DNA of 64,000 nucleotides. It comes from Fibrobacter sp. Its GTDB lineage: Bacteria; Fibrobacterota; Fibrobacteria; Fibrobacterales; Fibrobacteraceae. The notes under the pieces were generated by a model. That model did not search any database. It was not told the DNA's origin and was given only the letters and a program-made list of their open reading frames with translations. This document shows positions 46,573-55,016 of this stretch, one piece after another. The stretch covers positions 1-64,000 of the forward strand of contig JAEERM010000006.1 in NCBI GenBank assembly GCA_016285835.1. The letters run 5' to 3'. Position 1 is the stretch's first letter. Each line of letters begins with the position of its first letter. The position numbers were made by a program, and so were the translations under genes.

Positions 46573-47307
46573 ATGAAACACATCTCTATTGTCGCTATGG
46601 CATTTCTCGTTGTCGGTTTGGTCGGATGCAACCAGGCCTCTGCCGGCGGGTCGTTCAACCAGCAGGCTCGCCTGGACAGCCTTGAAAAGGATTTTAAGAT
46701 CGTCAAGGAAGAATTCGAAATCATCAAGTACGCTCTCGACAAGCGCGGCATTTCTCTCGAACAGGCCCGCGCCGAGATGGAAGCCGACAACAAGGTTTGG
46801 GACATCCCGGACGAAGACAGCCCGGTTTTCGGCAACACCAAGGATCCGAAGCTCACCATCGTCGAGTTCACCGAATTCCAGTGCCCGTACTGCTCTCGTA
46901 TCGCTCCCACGATGAAGGAACTCAACCAGAAGTACCCGGACAAGATCAAGTTCGTCTACAAGCACTTCCCGCTCAGCTTCCATGCTAACGCCCAGGCCGC
47001 TGCTGCAGCTTCCATCGCAGCCCACAAGCAGGGCAAGTTCTGGGAATTCCGCTATGCGCTTGCTCCGCACAGCCGCGAACTCAGCGATTCCATGTACATC
47101 GCCGTGGCTAAGGAAGTTGGCCTCGATGTCGAAAAGTTCAAGAAGGACATGGTGCTCGACTCTGCCATGATGGCCCGCATCGACAAGGACTTCCAACTGG
47201 GTGTCAAGGTCGGCGTTCAGGGTACCCCGAACTTCTACATCAACGGCAAGCGCCAGGACCGCTTCTCTCCGGATCTGGTCGAAAAGCTCCTGAAGGAAGC
47301 CAAGTAA
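46573..47307 (+). CDS. DsbA-like thiol-disulfide oxidoreductase lipoprotein
   Basis: 244 residues; AAAGGA lies before the ATG. The lipobox is LVGC (Cys19), followed by a short coiled-coil-like region (SLEKDFKIVKEEFEIIKYAL) and a DsbA/thioredoxin domain with active site FQCPYC (C104 and C107) and the cis-Pro loop VQGTPNF (Pro219). It should oxidise or isomerise disulfides in envelope proteins, such as the Cys-containing lipoproteins of this window. Upstream AT-rich sequence has TTGACA (46488) and TATATT (46506) but only 12 bases apart, so the promoter is uncertain. Followed by a terminator. Confidence 0.9.
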   Translation: MKHISIVAMAFLVVGLVGCNQASAGGSFNQQARLDSLEKDFKIVKEEFEIIKYALDKRGISLEQARAEMEADNKVWDIPDEDSPVFGNTKDPKLTIVEFTEFQCPYCSRIAPTMKELNQKYPDKIKFVYKHFPLSFHANAQAAAAASIAAHKQGKFWEFRYALAPHSRELSDSMYIAVAKEVGLDVEKFKKDMVLDSAMMARIDKDFQLGVKVGVQGTPNFYINGKRQDRFSPDLVEKLLKEAK

Positions 47308-47320
47308 CGTTTACAACTGT

Positions 47321-47353
47321 AACCGGCGGATATTCCGTCGGTTGCGTTTTTTT
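47321..47353 (+). terminator. Terminator after the DsbA-like gene
   Basis: A 10-bp stem AACCGGCGGA/TCCGTCGGTT (one G-T pair, loop TAT) is followed by GCG and seven T. Confidence 0.85.
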
Positions 47354-47411
47354 GATTTGAGAAACTTATATTCTTGAAAGATTTTAAAACACAAACCAAA
47401 GGATGCTAATC

Positions 47412-50400
47412 ATGATGAAGCAAACTATGAAGGTCGCCGCTATTGCCGCAATGGGCATGGCCGTGGCCGTAATGGCGCAGCCGAAGCAGCCGAAGACGGT
47501 CGTCTACAAGTTCTTCGACGAACAGTATCGTCAGGGCGGGTTCGACTATTCTTACGGTGGCTCGAGCAAGGGCGTCACGATTACCAAGGACGGCGGTTAC
47601 AAGTCCAAGGCTGCCCTGAACATCAAGCTGGACCCGAAGGAATATTCCGGTGCCTCCATCTGCTTGTACAACGAGTTCTTCGACTTGAACAAGTTCATGC
47701 TCGATTCCAAGGTCGAGTTCATGATCAAGGGCAAGAACGGCGGCGAGAACGTCAAGATTGGCCTCCTCGACGAAGAAGTCAGCGACGGCAAGAAGACGCA
47801 GGTCGTGCTCCCGATGAACAAGTACATCCAGGGTGGTGCTGTGACGAAGGACTGGAAGAAGGTTTCCATCCCTCTCGTGGACTTCCCGGACCGTGGCCTT
47901 TACTGGGACAACACCCGCAAGTCTGAATTCCCGGCCCGCATCGACTGGGACAAGATTGCAGAAATCCGCTTCTCCATCGACAAGAGCGGTGCCTCCGAAT
48001 TTGAAATCTGGGTAGACAACATTGAAATCGTGAAGGGCAACAAGAAGGCCCCGCCGAAGAAGAAGGTTGTTTATTGGGATGAAAACAACGACGTTATCGA
48101 TGGCCCGAAGAACCCCGAAAAGCTCGACGGCAAGGCCAAGAAACTCGCTACGTTCTACGACAACCAGCTCAAGGGCTTCAGCTATAGCTACGGTGGTCTC
48201 ACTGCCCAGCGCGAAGCCAAGTCCAAGACTCAGGGCAACCCGAACGTGCTTGCTATGTACATCGACAACAACGACTGGTCCGGCGTGACCTACTCGCTGG
48301 GCGAAGGCAAGTTCATCGACCTTTCCAAGGTCCGCAACAAGGGCGGTCTCTACTTCTGGATCAAGGGTAAGCTCGGCGGCGAAAAGCTGTACGTGGGTAT
48401 CCTCGACAACCAGGGCAACGACGTGAAGAGCCAGACCAAGGTCGGCCTCAACGACTGGATCAAGGTCAGCAAGGATTGGCAGCTCGTCAAGATTCCTCTG
48501 AAGCGTTTCATGGACAAGGGCAAGGCTTGGGATGCTAACAAGCAGGCCGAAGTCGCCAAGGACATGAAGTGGAACAAGATTCAGGAAATCCGCTTCTCTG
48601 TGGGCAAGGGCGAAAACCAGGGCGAACCGGGCAAGCCGGCTCCTGTGACCGTCTTCGTCGACCAGATCACCTTCACCGAAAATATCGACTGGGTTGACCC
48701 GGACCTCAAGTGGGACAACTTCAAGTCCACTGCTAAGGATCTCGTGATTTCTGACTTCGAAGGCAAGTACGGTAGCGAAGTTTGGGAACCGGCATTCGGT
48801 CCGAAGTCCCAGCTCAAGTTCAATATTGAAAACTGCCCCGAATTCAAGAGCAACTGCTTGAACATCGAACACTACCTCCTCGCCGACTGGGTCGACGTCG
48901 TGCTCGACATGAACAAGCGCGGCCGTCCGGCTGCTGACCGCGACTGGACCAAGCACTGGGGCATCATGTTCGACGTGTACTCCGAAAAGGCTTGGCAGTC
49001 CATCACCGTGCAGGTGCAGGATGCCGGCAACGAAATCTTCGTTTCCAACGTCGGTGCTCCGAAGGGCAAGACCACTCTGCTCGTGCCGTTCCGCACCTTC
49101 GGCAAGTTCCCGTACTACCAGCCGCCTAACGCTGTCGAAAACGGCATCTTCGACCTGAAGGGTGTCGTTGCTCTCGACTTCAAGCCGAGTGGCGAAGGTA
49201 CTGCCGGTGGCTTCAAGATTGACAACATCAGGCTCACCAACCAGCGCGAAGTCAAGGCCAAGGAACGTCCGGCCGTCATCAAGGTGGCCATCAAGGGCTC
49301 TAGCGACGTGCTCAACCCGGAAATCTCCGGCGGCCTCTTCGGCATCAACGCCGCCCTCTGGGATGGCGACATGCTCGACAACAAGAGCTTCAAGGTTCAG
49401 ACTCGCGACTTCGTGAAGCGCATCAACCACGGTATCGTCCGTTATCCGGGTGGTCTCCGTGCTGATGACGACCACTGGAAGGAAATCCTCGACAACCACG
49501 ACTGGATGGTCGACACCGACGAATTCCTCGAATGGTTGAAGAAGACTGGCTCCAACGCTATGTTCACCGTGAACTTCGGTTCCGGCACCGAACAGGAAGC
49601 TGCTGCTTGGGTGAAGCACACCAACATCGACAAGAAGGCTGGCATCCTCTACTGGGAAATCGGTAACGAAGTCTATGGTAACTGGCACCCGTACTACGAA
49701 AAGTATGGTAAGGACGGCGGTACCATCTATGGTAAGCGCGCCCGTAAGTTCATCGAAGCTATGAAGAAAGTCGACCCGACCATCAAGGTGGCTGTGCTCG
49801 GCGTTCTCGAAGGCGACTGGAACGAAAAGGTGCTCAAGGAAACCGGTGACATCGCTGACGGTCTTATCGTCCACCATTATCCGCAGCACTTCGGCGAAGA
49901 AAACGATTTCGCTCTCCTCTCTGCCCCGCAGACTCTCACCGCTATCTACGAACGCCTGCACAAGGTCGTGGACAAGTGGACTGCTCACTTCAACAAGGAC
50001 AAGAAGATTGAGCTCTGGCTCACCGAATGGAACTCTGTCGACTTCAACCCGGGCCCGCAGACTCTCTCTGTCGAGAACGGCTTGTTCGTCGCCGACTACC
50101 TCGGTATGCTCGCCACCGAAAACGTGGATAACGCCCAGTACTGGGATATCCACAACGACATCACTCCGGAAGGCGGTGACTACGGTTACCTGACCCGTTC
50201 CGGTGAAAACTGCATGAACTGCCCGCGTCCGAGCTACTGGGCCTTCCAGATGGCTTCTGACGCTCTCCGCGGCAAGCTCATGAAGACGACGATTACCGGT
50301 GACGAAGATGCCCTCCTCACTGCCTACTACACTGTGAAGGGCAAGAAGAAGCAGCTGTTGCTCGTGAACAAGAGCCCCTACAGCGACTTCGACATCAAGC

Positions 50401-50570
50401 TCGACATCGACGGCTTCAAGGGTAAGGCCAAGGTCCAGACTCTGGACAAGACCTCCGAAAAGCTGAAGGAAGGCTGGGCCAACGACCCGTCCAAGAAGTC
50501 GAAGACTGTCGATATCTCCAAGGGTATCAAGGTTGGCAAGCGTACGCTGACCCTCATCACGATCGACTAA
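47412..50570 (+). CDS. GH51 endoglucanase with tandem N-terminal carbohydrate-binding domains (Cel51A/EGF-like)
   Basis: 1052 residues (about 118 kDa) from ATG 47412, eight bases after AAAGGA; ATG 47403 overlaps that site. The signal peptide ends VAVMA. Three CBM11/CBM30-like jelly-roll modules follow (about 30-210, 250-430 and 440-620), each ending in a ...WVDNIEIV-, FVDQITF- or KIDNIRL-type strand. The GH51 barrel has acid/base Glu753 in EIGNEVYGNW and nucleophile Glu872 in WLTEWNS, 119 residues apart as usual. Size and layout match the cellulose-binding endoglucanase F (Cel51A) known from F. succinogenes. There is no sorting domain. Codon use is extremely biased, indicating very high expression. 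Confidence 0.92.
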   Translation: MMKQTMKVAAIAAMGMAVAVMAQPKQPKTVVYKFFDEQYRQGGFDYSYGGSSKGVTITKDGGYKSKAALNIKLDPKEYSGASICLYNEFFDLNKFMLDSKVEFMIKGKNGGENVKIGLLDEEVSDGKKTQVVLPMNKYIQGGAVTKDWKKVSIPLVDFPDRGLYWDNTRKSEFPARIDWDKIAEIRFSIDKSGASEFEIWVDNIEIVKGNKKAPPKKKVVYWDENNDVIDGPKNPEKLDGKAKKLATFYDNQLKGFSYSYGGLTAQREAKSKTQGNPNVLAMYIDNNDWSGVTYSLGEGKFIDLSKVRNKGGLYFWIKGKLGGEKLYVGILDNQGNDVKSQTKVGLNDWIKVSKDWQLVKIPLKRFMDKGKAWDANKQAEVAKDMKWNKIQEIRFSVGKGENQGEPGKPAPVTVFVDQITFTENIDWVDPDLKWDNFKSTAKDLVISDFEGKYGSEVWEPAFGPKSQLKFNIENCPEFKSNCLNIEHYLLADWVDVVLDMNKRGRPAADRDWTKHWGIMFDVYSEKAWQSITVQVQDAGNEIFVSNVGAPKGKTTLLVPFRTFGKFPYYQPPNAVENGIFDLKGVVALDFKPSGEGTAGGFKIDNIRLTNQREVKAKERPAVIKVAIKGSSDVLNPEISGGLFGINAALWDGDMLDNKSFKVQTRDFVKRINHGIVRYPGGLRADDDHWKEILDNHDWMVDTDEFLEWLKKTGSNAMFTVNFGSGTEQEAAAWVKHTNIDKKAGILYWEIGNEVYGNWHPYYEKYGKDGGTIYGKRARKFIEAMKKVDPTIKVAVLGVLEGDWNEKVLKETGDIADGLIVHHYPQHFGEENDFALLSAPQTLTAIYERLHKVVDKWTAHFNKDKKIELWLTEWNSVDFNPGPQTLSVENGLFVADYLGMLATENVDNAQYWDIHNDITPEGGDYGYLTRSGENCMNCPRPSYWAFQMASDALRGKLMKTTITGDEDALLTAYYTVKGKKKQLLLVNKSPYSDFDIKLDIDGFKGKAKVQTLDKTSEKLKEGWANDPSKKSKTVDISKGIKVGKRTLTLITID

Positions 50571-50574
50571 GGAT

Positions 50575-50612
50575 TGACATCCACAAGGATGTCATCCCCG
50601 CGAAGGCGGGGA
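50575..50612. repeat. Double-hairpin intergenic repeat
   Basis: Two perfect dyads stand back to back: TGACATCC ACAA GGATGTCA (50575-50594) and CCCCGC GAAG GCGGGG (50596-50611). The second is of a widely dispersed intergenic type. They lie between the GH51 stop and its terminator. Confidence 0.6.
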
Positions 50613-50634
50613 TCTCCTTGAAAAAAAAAGAATT

Positions 50635-50663
50635 GCCCCGGCTTCTTTGAAGCTGGGGCTTTT
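50635..50663 (+). terminator. Terminator of the GH51 gene
   Basis: An 11-bp stem GCCCCGGCTTC/GAAGCTGGGGC (one G-T pair, loop TTT) is followed by TTTTCGTTT, with an A-run on the other side. Confidence 0.9.
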
Positions 50664-50785
50664 CGTTTGTTAAAAAACAATAGAATTGGATTATTTAGTA
50701 AGGCCGATACTTGATTTTTTTCTGATATGAGTATAATTTTATATTACTTGTAAAAGCGCAAGTTGTTGTTTAGAAAGGGTGAAAT

Positions 50786-51256
50786 ATGAAAGTTCTACGA
50801 TACATGTTGGCTTTATTCTTTTTCGTACTTGTTTCGGGATGCGCACATACCTATGGCTTGTCAGAAAACTGGGTTGATGAAGACGATTTGCAACAAATTC
50901 TTAAAACCCCTGAAATTCAAAAAACGGCAAGGAACTTGGGTACGCCAGTATTTACGGAATATCGCGGTGATACTGTAGAATTTGTTTATAACTATAAACC
51001 TCATTTATATAAAACTGAGAAAGATGGTCGTCTTTTCAAACCTAATGATTCGGATAGGTTAGACTTATGGAGCGAACGTACCGAATTTGTAGGGTTGCTT
51101 GTCGTTGGAAATAGAGTTGTTGGTATTCGTCCACGACCTGATTACCAGACTGTGCAAAATGCAGCACAAGCGAAGACTTCAAATGCTTTGTGGGTAATAA
51201 TGCTTGGCTTGGTTCTATTGGCGGGTGTTGTGGTGACGGTATCTTTAGTTGAGTAA
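50786..51256 (+). CDS. Small lipoprotein with C-terminal transmembrane segment
   Basis: 156 residues; AAAGGG lies before the ATG. The lipobox is VSGC (Cys19). A soluble part of about 110 residues with two Tyr-rich strands (YRGDTVEFVYNYKPHLY) follows, then one transmembrane helix at the very end (about 133-154). A lipid anchor plus a C-terminal helix is an unusual topology and suggests inner-membrane retention. No family recognised. TATAAT (50732) with TTGATT (50711) is a plausible promoter. AT-rich codons. Followed 25 bases later by a gene of matching layout. Confidence 0.68.
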   Translation: MKVLRYMLALFFFVLVSGCAHTYGLSENWVDEDDLQQILKTPEIQKTARNLGTPVFTEYRGDTVEFVYNYKPHLYKTEKDGRLFKPNDSDRLDLWSERTEFVGLLVVGNRVVGIRPRPDYQTVQNAAQAKTSNALWVIMLGLVLLAGVVVTVSLVE

Positions 51257-51281
51257 TTTATATCATGCGTGAATAAAGATT

Positions 51282-51731
51282 ATGAAAATGAATGAATATA
51301 AACAAATTGCGTTTTTGATTCTTTTTGCTGCGATTTTTTCAATGGCAGCAGATGATATGAGTAATCAATATGAAAATATTCCAATTGATGATTCGGTTTC
51401 GGTACTTCAAGATATTTCTGCTAATCAACATATTTCGAATGCTCAAAAAGCCTCGAATTCTCGTGTTTCTTCGGCTAATCAAAATGTCGCTACCTCCACA
51501 ACATCTTCTATTACTAATGTAGATTTTTCTCCAGTTCAATCAAATCCACAAAAAAATCGAGGCGCAATTATTAATGTTGATTTTGGCGCCAAAGGTGATG
51601 CTGAATACACTGCAGTCAAGACGGGCGAAAACTCATACAAGGTAGAGAACAAAAGTAAAAGTATTATTGTTGCAATAGGAGCAATATTAGTCTCAGTAAT
51701 GGCGATAGTGCTTATTTTGTCTGTGGATTGA
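51282..51731 (+). CDS. Small exported protein with C-terminal transmembrane segment
   Basis: 149 residues. The signal peptide (ending SMAAD) precedes a Ser/Asn/Gln-rich, low-complexity middle of about 95 residues, then one C-terminal transmembrane helix (about 125-147) ending ...LSVD, strikingly like the ...VSLVE end of the preceding gene product. The two genes are 25 bases apart and probably co-transcribed. Function unknown. AT-rich codons. Confidence 0.65.
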   Translation: MKMNEYKQIAFLILFAAIFSMAADDMSNQYENIPIDDSVSVLQDISANQHISNAQKASNSRVSSANQNVATSTTSSITNVDFSPVQSNPQKNRGAIINVDFGAKGDAEYTAVKTGENSYKVENKSKSIIVAIGAILVSVMAIVLILSVD

Positions 51732-51755
51732 TAAAATGATTTAATGTCCTTATGA

Positions 51756-51795
51756 AAAAAGGAAAGGATGACCTTGGGCCATCCTTTCCTTTTTC
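51756..51795. terminator. Bidirectional terminator before glgB end
   Basis: A perfect 14-bp stem AAAAAGGAAAGGAT/ATCCTTTCCTTTTT with an 11-base loop has flanking A and T runs and lies between the convergent 51282 and glgB genes. Confidence 0.93.
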
Positions 51796-51808
51796 TATTT
51801 AAAGAAAA

Positions 51809-54025
51809 TTACCTTTCCAGCCTGAAGAACACGGCTGCAAGCGGCGGAAGCTTGATGTTCAGGCTGCAATCGCGGTTCTGCCAGGGGACATCCTGTGTCC
51901 AGACTTCGCCGAAGTTGCCGACGTTAGAACCACCGAACATTTCGGAATCCGTGTTGAAGATTTCCTTCCACTTGCCGCGCGTGGGCGCGCCCAAGCGGTA
52001 GTTGTAGCGGACCACCGGCGTGAAGTTGAACACGCACAGGATTTGGTTCCCGTGGTCGTCTTTACGGACAAACGAAACAATGGAGTTGTCAGCATCGTCG
52101 CACCAGATCCACTCGAAACCGGTGTAGTAGTGGTCGATTTCCCAGAACGGTGCGTTTTCCTTGTACAGGTGGTTCAGCACCTTCATCATCTGCAGGAGTT
52201 TTCCGTGGCTGTCCCAGCTGACCAGGTGCCAGTCGAGTGACTGTTTCTCGTTCCATTCGCGGAACTGCCCGAATTCGTTGCCCATGAAGTTGAGCTTCTT
52301 GCCCGGGTGCGCGTACTGGAACGCGTAGGTGAGGCGGAGGTTCGCGAACTTCTGCCAGTTGTCGCCGGGCATCTTGCCGAACATGGAACCCTTGCCGTGT
52401 ACCACCTCGTCGTGGCTGAACACCTGGATGAAGTTTTCGCTGTAGGCGTAAACCATGCTGAAGGTGAGCTGGTTGTGGTGGTACTTGCGGTGGACGGGCT
52501 CGTGCTCGATGTAGCTCAGGAAGTCGTTCATCCAGCCCATGTTCCACTTGTAGTGGAAGCCGAGACCGCCCTGCTCCGGCGGGCGCGTGATGCTCGGAAA
52601 ACTTGTGGATTCCTCGGCAATGAGGATGGCGTGTGGCGTGAGGCGGCCCATGATGCTGTTCAGGTGCTTCAGGAACTCGATGGTGTCGTAGTTGATGTTG
52701 CCGCCGTCCTTGTTCGGGACCCACTGGCCGGGGCCCTTGCCGTAGTCGAGGTAGAGCATGGAGGCGACCGCGTCTACGCGGAGGCCGTCGCAGTGGAATT
52801 CCTTGAGCCAGTACATCGCGTTCGCGATGAGGAAGTTCTTGACTTCGTTGCGGCCCAGGTTGAAGATGTAGGTGCCCCAGTGCGGGTGCTCGCCCTGGCG
52901 CGGGTCGGCATGCTCATAGCAGGCGGTGCCGTCGAAGCGGCCGAGCGCATGGGCGTCCTTGGGGAAGTGCGCGGGAACCCAGTCGAGGATCACGCCGATT
53001 TCGGCCTGGTGGCACAGGTCCACGAAATGCCTGAATTGGTCGGGGGTGCCGTAGCGGCTCGTGGGGGAGTAGTAGCCCGTCACCTGGTAGCCCCAGGACT
53101 CGTCGAGCGGGTGTTCGGCGAGCGGCAGGAATTCCACGTGGGTGTAGCCCATTTCCTTGAGGTAGGGGATGAGTCTTTCGGAGAGTTCGTCCCAGTCGAG
53201 GAAACGGTCGGGGTTGGCCGGGTCGCGGCGCCAGGAACCGGCGTGGACTTCGTAGATGTTCATGGGCGAGCCGAAAACCTTGGTTGCCCAGTGCGTCTTC
53301 ATGTAAAGGTCGTCGCCCCATTCGTAGCCGTCGAGGTGCGTGGTGATGGAGGCCGTGGCCGGGCGCACTTCGCTGAGTTTCGCGAGCGGGTCCACTTTCA
53401 CGTGGAGGTTGCCATCGGCGCCGTGGACTTCGAAACGGTAGAGTTCGCCTTCACCGAGGTTCGGGATGAAGATTTCCCAGATGCCGGAACTGCCGAGCAT
53501 GCGCATCTGGTGGCGGCGTCCGTCCCAGCTGTTGAAACTGCCAACAACAGAAACGGCTTTGGCGTTGGGGGCCCATACGGCGAACTGCACGCCTTTGAAA
53601 CCCTGGTGTTCCACGAGGTTTGCACCGAGCTTGCGGTAGAGTTCGTAGTGCGTGCCCGTGGCGATGAGGTGTCTGTCGAATTCGGAGAGAACCGGCTGGA
53701 ATGCGTACGGGTCGGTGAGTTTGTATTCATTGCCGTCGTCCTGCTTGATGACAAGGTTGTAGAAGAACGGCTTGAATTCGGTGTCAAGAATGGCCTCGAA
53801 GAAGCCTGTGTCACCGAGCTTGACGAAATCGAACTCAACTTCTCCGTCGATGGATTCACCGCGGACGAATCTCGCTTGCGGCTGGTACGTGCGTATGGCG
53901 GTCTTGATGCCACGATCCGTCTCGAGCGGGTGAATACCCAGTACGTCGAACGGGTCCTTGCAGTAAAAGTCCCAGATGGGGAGCATCTGCTCCCTAGTCA
54001 AGCTTGTAAAATCGGTCCATTCCAT
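51809..54025 (-). CDS. glgB: 1,4-alpha-glucan branching enzyme
   Basis: 738 residues from ATG 54025, with a GAGAGAGAG purine run upstream; the open frame continues 72 codons further but across an AT-rich promoter region. N-terminal and CBM48 domains precede a GH13 barrel with EVHAGSW, LRVDAVASMLYLDYG (nucleophile Asp), AEESTSFP (acid Glu) and FSHDEVVHGKGSM. It introduces alpha-1,6 branches into glycogen, the known storage polymer of Fibrobacter. No other glg gene is near. It diverges from the cytochrome cluster across 79 bases. Confidence 0.96.
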   Translation of the reverse strand: MEWTDFTSLTREQMLPIWDFYCKDPFDVLGIHPLETDRGIKTAIRTYQPQARFVRGESIDGEVEFDFVKLGDTGFFEAILDTEFKPFFYNLVIKQDDGNEYKLTDPYAFQPVLSEFDRHLIATGTHYELYRKLGANLVEHQGFKGVQFAVWAPNAKAVSVVGSFNSWDGRRHQMRMLGSSGIWEIFIPNLGEGELYRFEVHGADGNLHVKVDPLAKLSEVRPATASITTHLDGYEWGDDLYMKTHWATKVFGSPMNIYEVHAGSWRRDPANPDRFLDWDELSERLIPYLKEMGYTHVEFLPLAEHPLDESWGYQVTGYYSPTSRYGTPDQFRHFVDLCHQAEIGVILDWVPAHFPKDAHALGRFDGTACYEHADPRQGEHPHWGTYIFNLGRNEVKNFLIANAMYWLKEFHCDGLRVDAVASMLYLDYGKGPGQWVPNKDGGNINYDTIEFLKHLNSIMGRLTPHAILIAEESTSFPSITRPPEQGGLGFHYKWNMGWMNDFLSYIEHEPVHRKYHHNQLTFSMVYAYSENFIQVFSHDEVVHGKGSMFGKMPGDNWQKFANLRLTYAFQYAHPGKKLNFMGNEFGQFREWNEKQSLDWHLVSWDSHGKLLQMMKVLNHLYKENAPFWEIDHYYTGFEWIWCDDADNSIVSFVRKDDHGNQILCVFNFTPVVRYNYRLGAPTRGKWKEIFNTDSEMFGGSNVGNFGEVWTQDVPWQNRDCSLNIKLPPLAAVFFRLER

Positions 54026-54104
54026 ACAGCTCTCTCTCTTGTGTGTTTCTTTGTAGAAAATATAAATATATTTACATAGTATCTGAGTTTTCAAGGGAAT
54101 TTCT

Positions 54105-54476
54105 TTGACAAAGGTATCGAGAACATACTGGCTGGTACTCCTGCTCGCCTGCGGGATTTTTGCCGTAGACGTGTTCGTGCTGCCCGACGTGACGCCGGAA
54201 CTCAAGTCCAGCGCATCCGAGTTCTTCAATAACGAGTGCAAGGGGTGTCACCGGTGGGCGCGCAAGTTCGCGGCCCCGCCTATGCGCGATAACGTGCAGC
54301 ACTATGCTAGCGACCCCGCCGCGATGGTCGAATACCTTAAACACCCGACTCCGCAGCATCCGGACGAATGGCCCGCGATGGAAATTACCCCGCTGACGGA
54401 GGAGCAGGCGAAGATGATGACCGCCTGGCTTTTGTATATCCTCAAGAACCCGGACGATCCGGGGAGGCCAAAATAG
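54105..54476 (+). CDS. Membrane-anchored mono-heme cytochrome c
   Basis: 123 residues starting with TTG at 54105, eight bases after AAGGGA. One N-terminal transmembrane segment (about 9-25) is followed by a small cytochrome c domain with heme motif CKGCH (45-49) and a likely distal Met92 in AMEITPLT. It is first gene of a five-gene cluster (54105-58092) and resembles the mono-heme subunit (ActE-like) of Alternative Complex III or a small Qrc-type cytochrome. It faces the periplasm. Confidence 0.82.
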   Translation: MTKVSRTYWLVLLLACGIFAVDVFVLPDVTPELKSSASEFFNNECKGCHRWARKFAAPPMRDNVQHYASDPAAMVEYLKHPTPQHPDEWPAMEITPLTEEQAKMMTAWLLYILKNPDDPGRPK

Positions 54477-54486
54477 GGATGGCGCC

Positions 54487-55011
54487 ATGAAGTGGTCCCT
54501 TGTTGCCCTCGTTGCGCTGCTGTGCGCCTTTTTCCTTGCGGATTTGCTGATGAACCGCGTCGCGGAACCGACGCGTCGCGGTGACGGTTCCGCCGTACCT
54601 TTTATGCACGCGATGCACGGGGATTCCATCGGGCTCTCGTGCAGCGCCTGCCATACGGGCGCTTATGCCACTGCCAAGGCTTATCTGCCCTCCAAGGCGG
54701 AATGTATGGACTGCCACCGGTTGCCGCTTACCGAGGGCGCCGGTATCGAGGCGCTTGATTCGGCCTTGGCGAAGGCCCCTGAATATCCTTGGTCACGGAA
54801 GTCCTCATTGCCCGAACACGTGGTGTTCCACCACGGTGTCCACCATAGCGCCGGTGTGGCCTGTGCAGATTGCCACGGCACCGGCTATGGGGCGGACGTT
54901 TACGGGGGAGAGCGCTTTGACATGCGGACCTGCTTGGACTGCCACCGCGGAAAGACTTTCAAGGACAAGAATTTCAAGGCTGCGGTGTATTGCGCGGCGT
55001 GTCATCGGTAG
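54487..55011 (+). CDS. Membrane-anchored penta-heme cytochrome c (ActA/QrcA-like)
   Basis: 174 residues. One N-terminal hydrophobic segment (4-21) acts as signal or anchor. Five CxxCH motifs follow: 52-56, 73-77, 126-130, 149-153 and 169-173, with several extra His (HAMH, FHHGVHH) that can serve as distal ligands, as in cytochrome c7/c3-type folds. Five hemes, small size and gene order match ActA of Alternative Complex III and relate it to QrcA. It starts ten bases after the mono-heme gene and five bases before the iron-sulfur gene. Confidence 0.88.
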   Translation: MKWSLVALVALLCAFFLADLLMNRVAEPTRRGDGSAVPFMHAMHGDSIGLSCSACHTGAYATAKAYLPSKAECMDCHRLPLTEGAGIEALDSALAKAPEYPWSRKSSLPEHVVFHHGVHHSAGVACADCHGTGYGADVYGGERFDMRTCLDCHRGKTFKDKNFKAAVYCAACHR

Positions 55012-55016
55012 GGATT

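Noticed and set aside
47406-50153. 915-codon open frame antisense to the GH51 gene
   Set aside because: It mirrors a strongly codon-biased gene (rare TTA, CTA and TCA in the sense frame), lacks a ribosome-binding site and has no recognisable domain.
52307-54079. 590-codon antisense frame over glgB, and similar long frames over rho, argH, GH10 and the beta-helix/barrel gene
   Set aside because: All lie opposite convincing genes with known motifs and are explained by high third-position GC.
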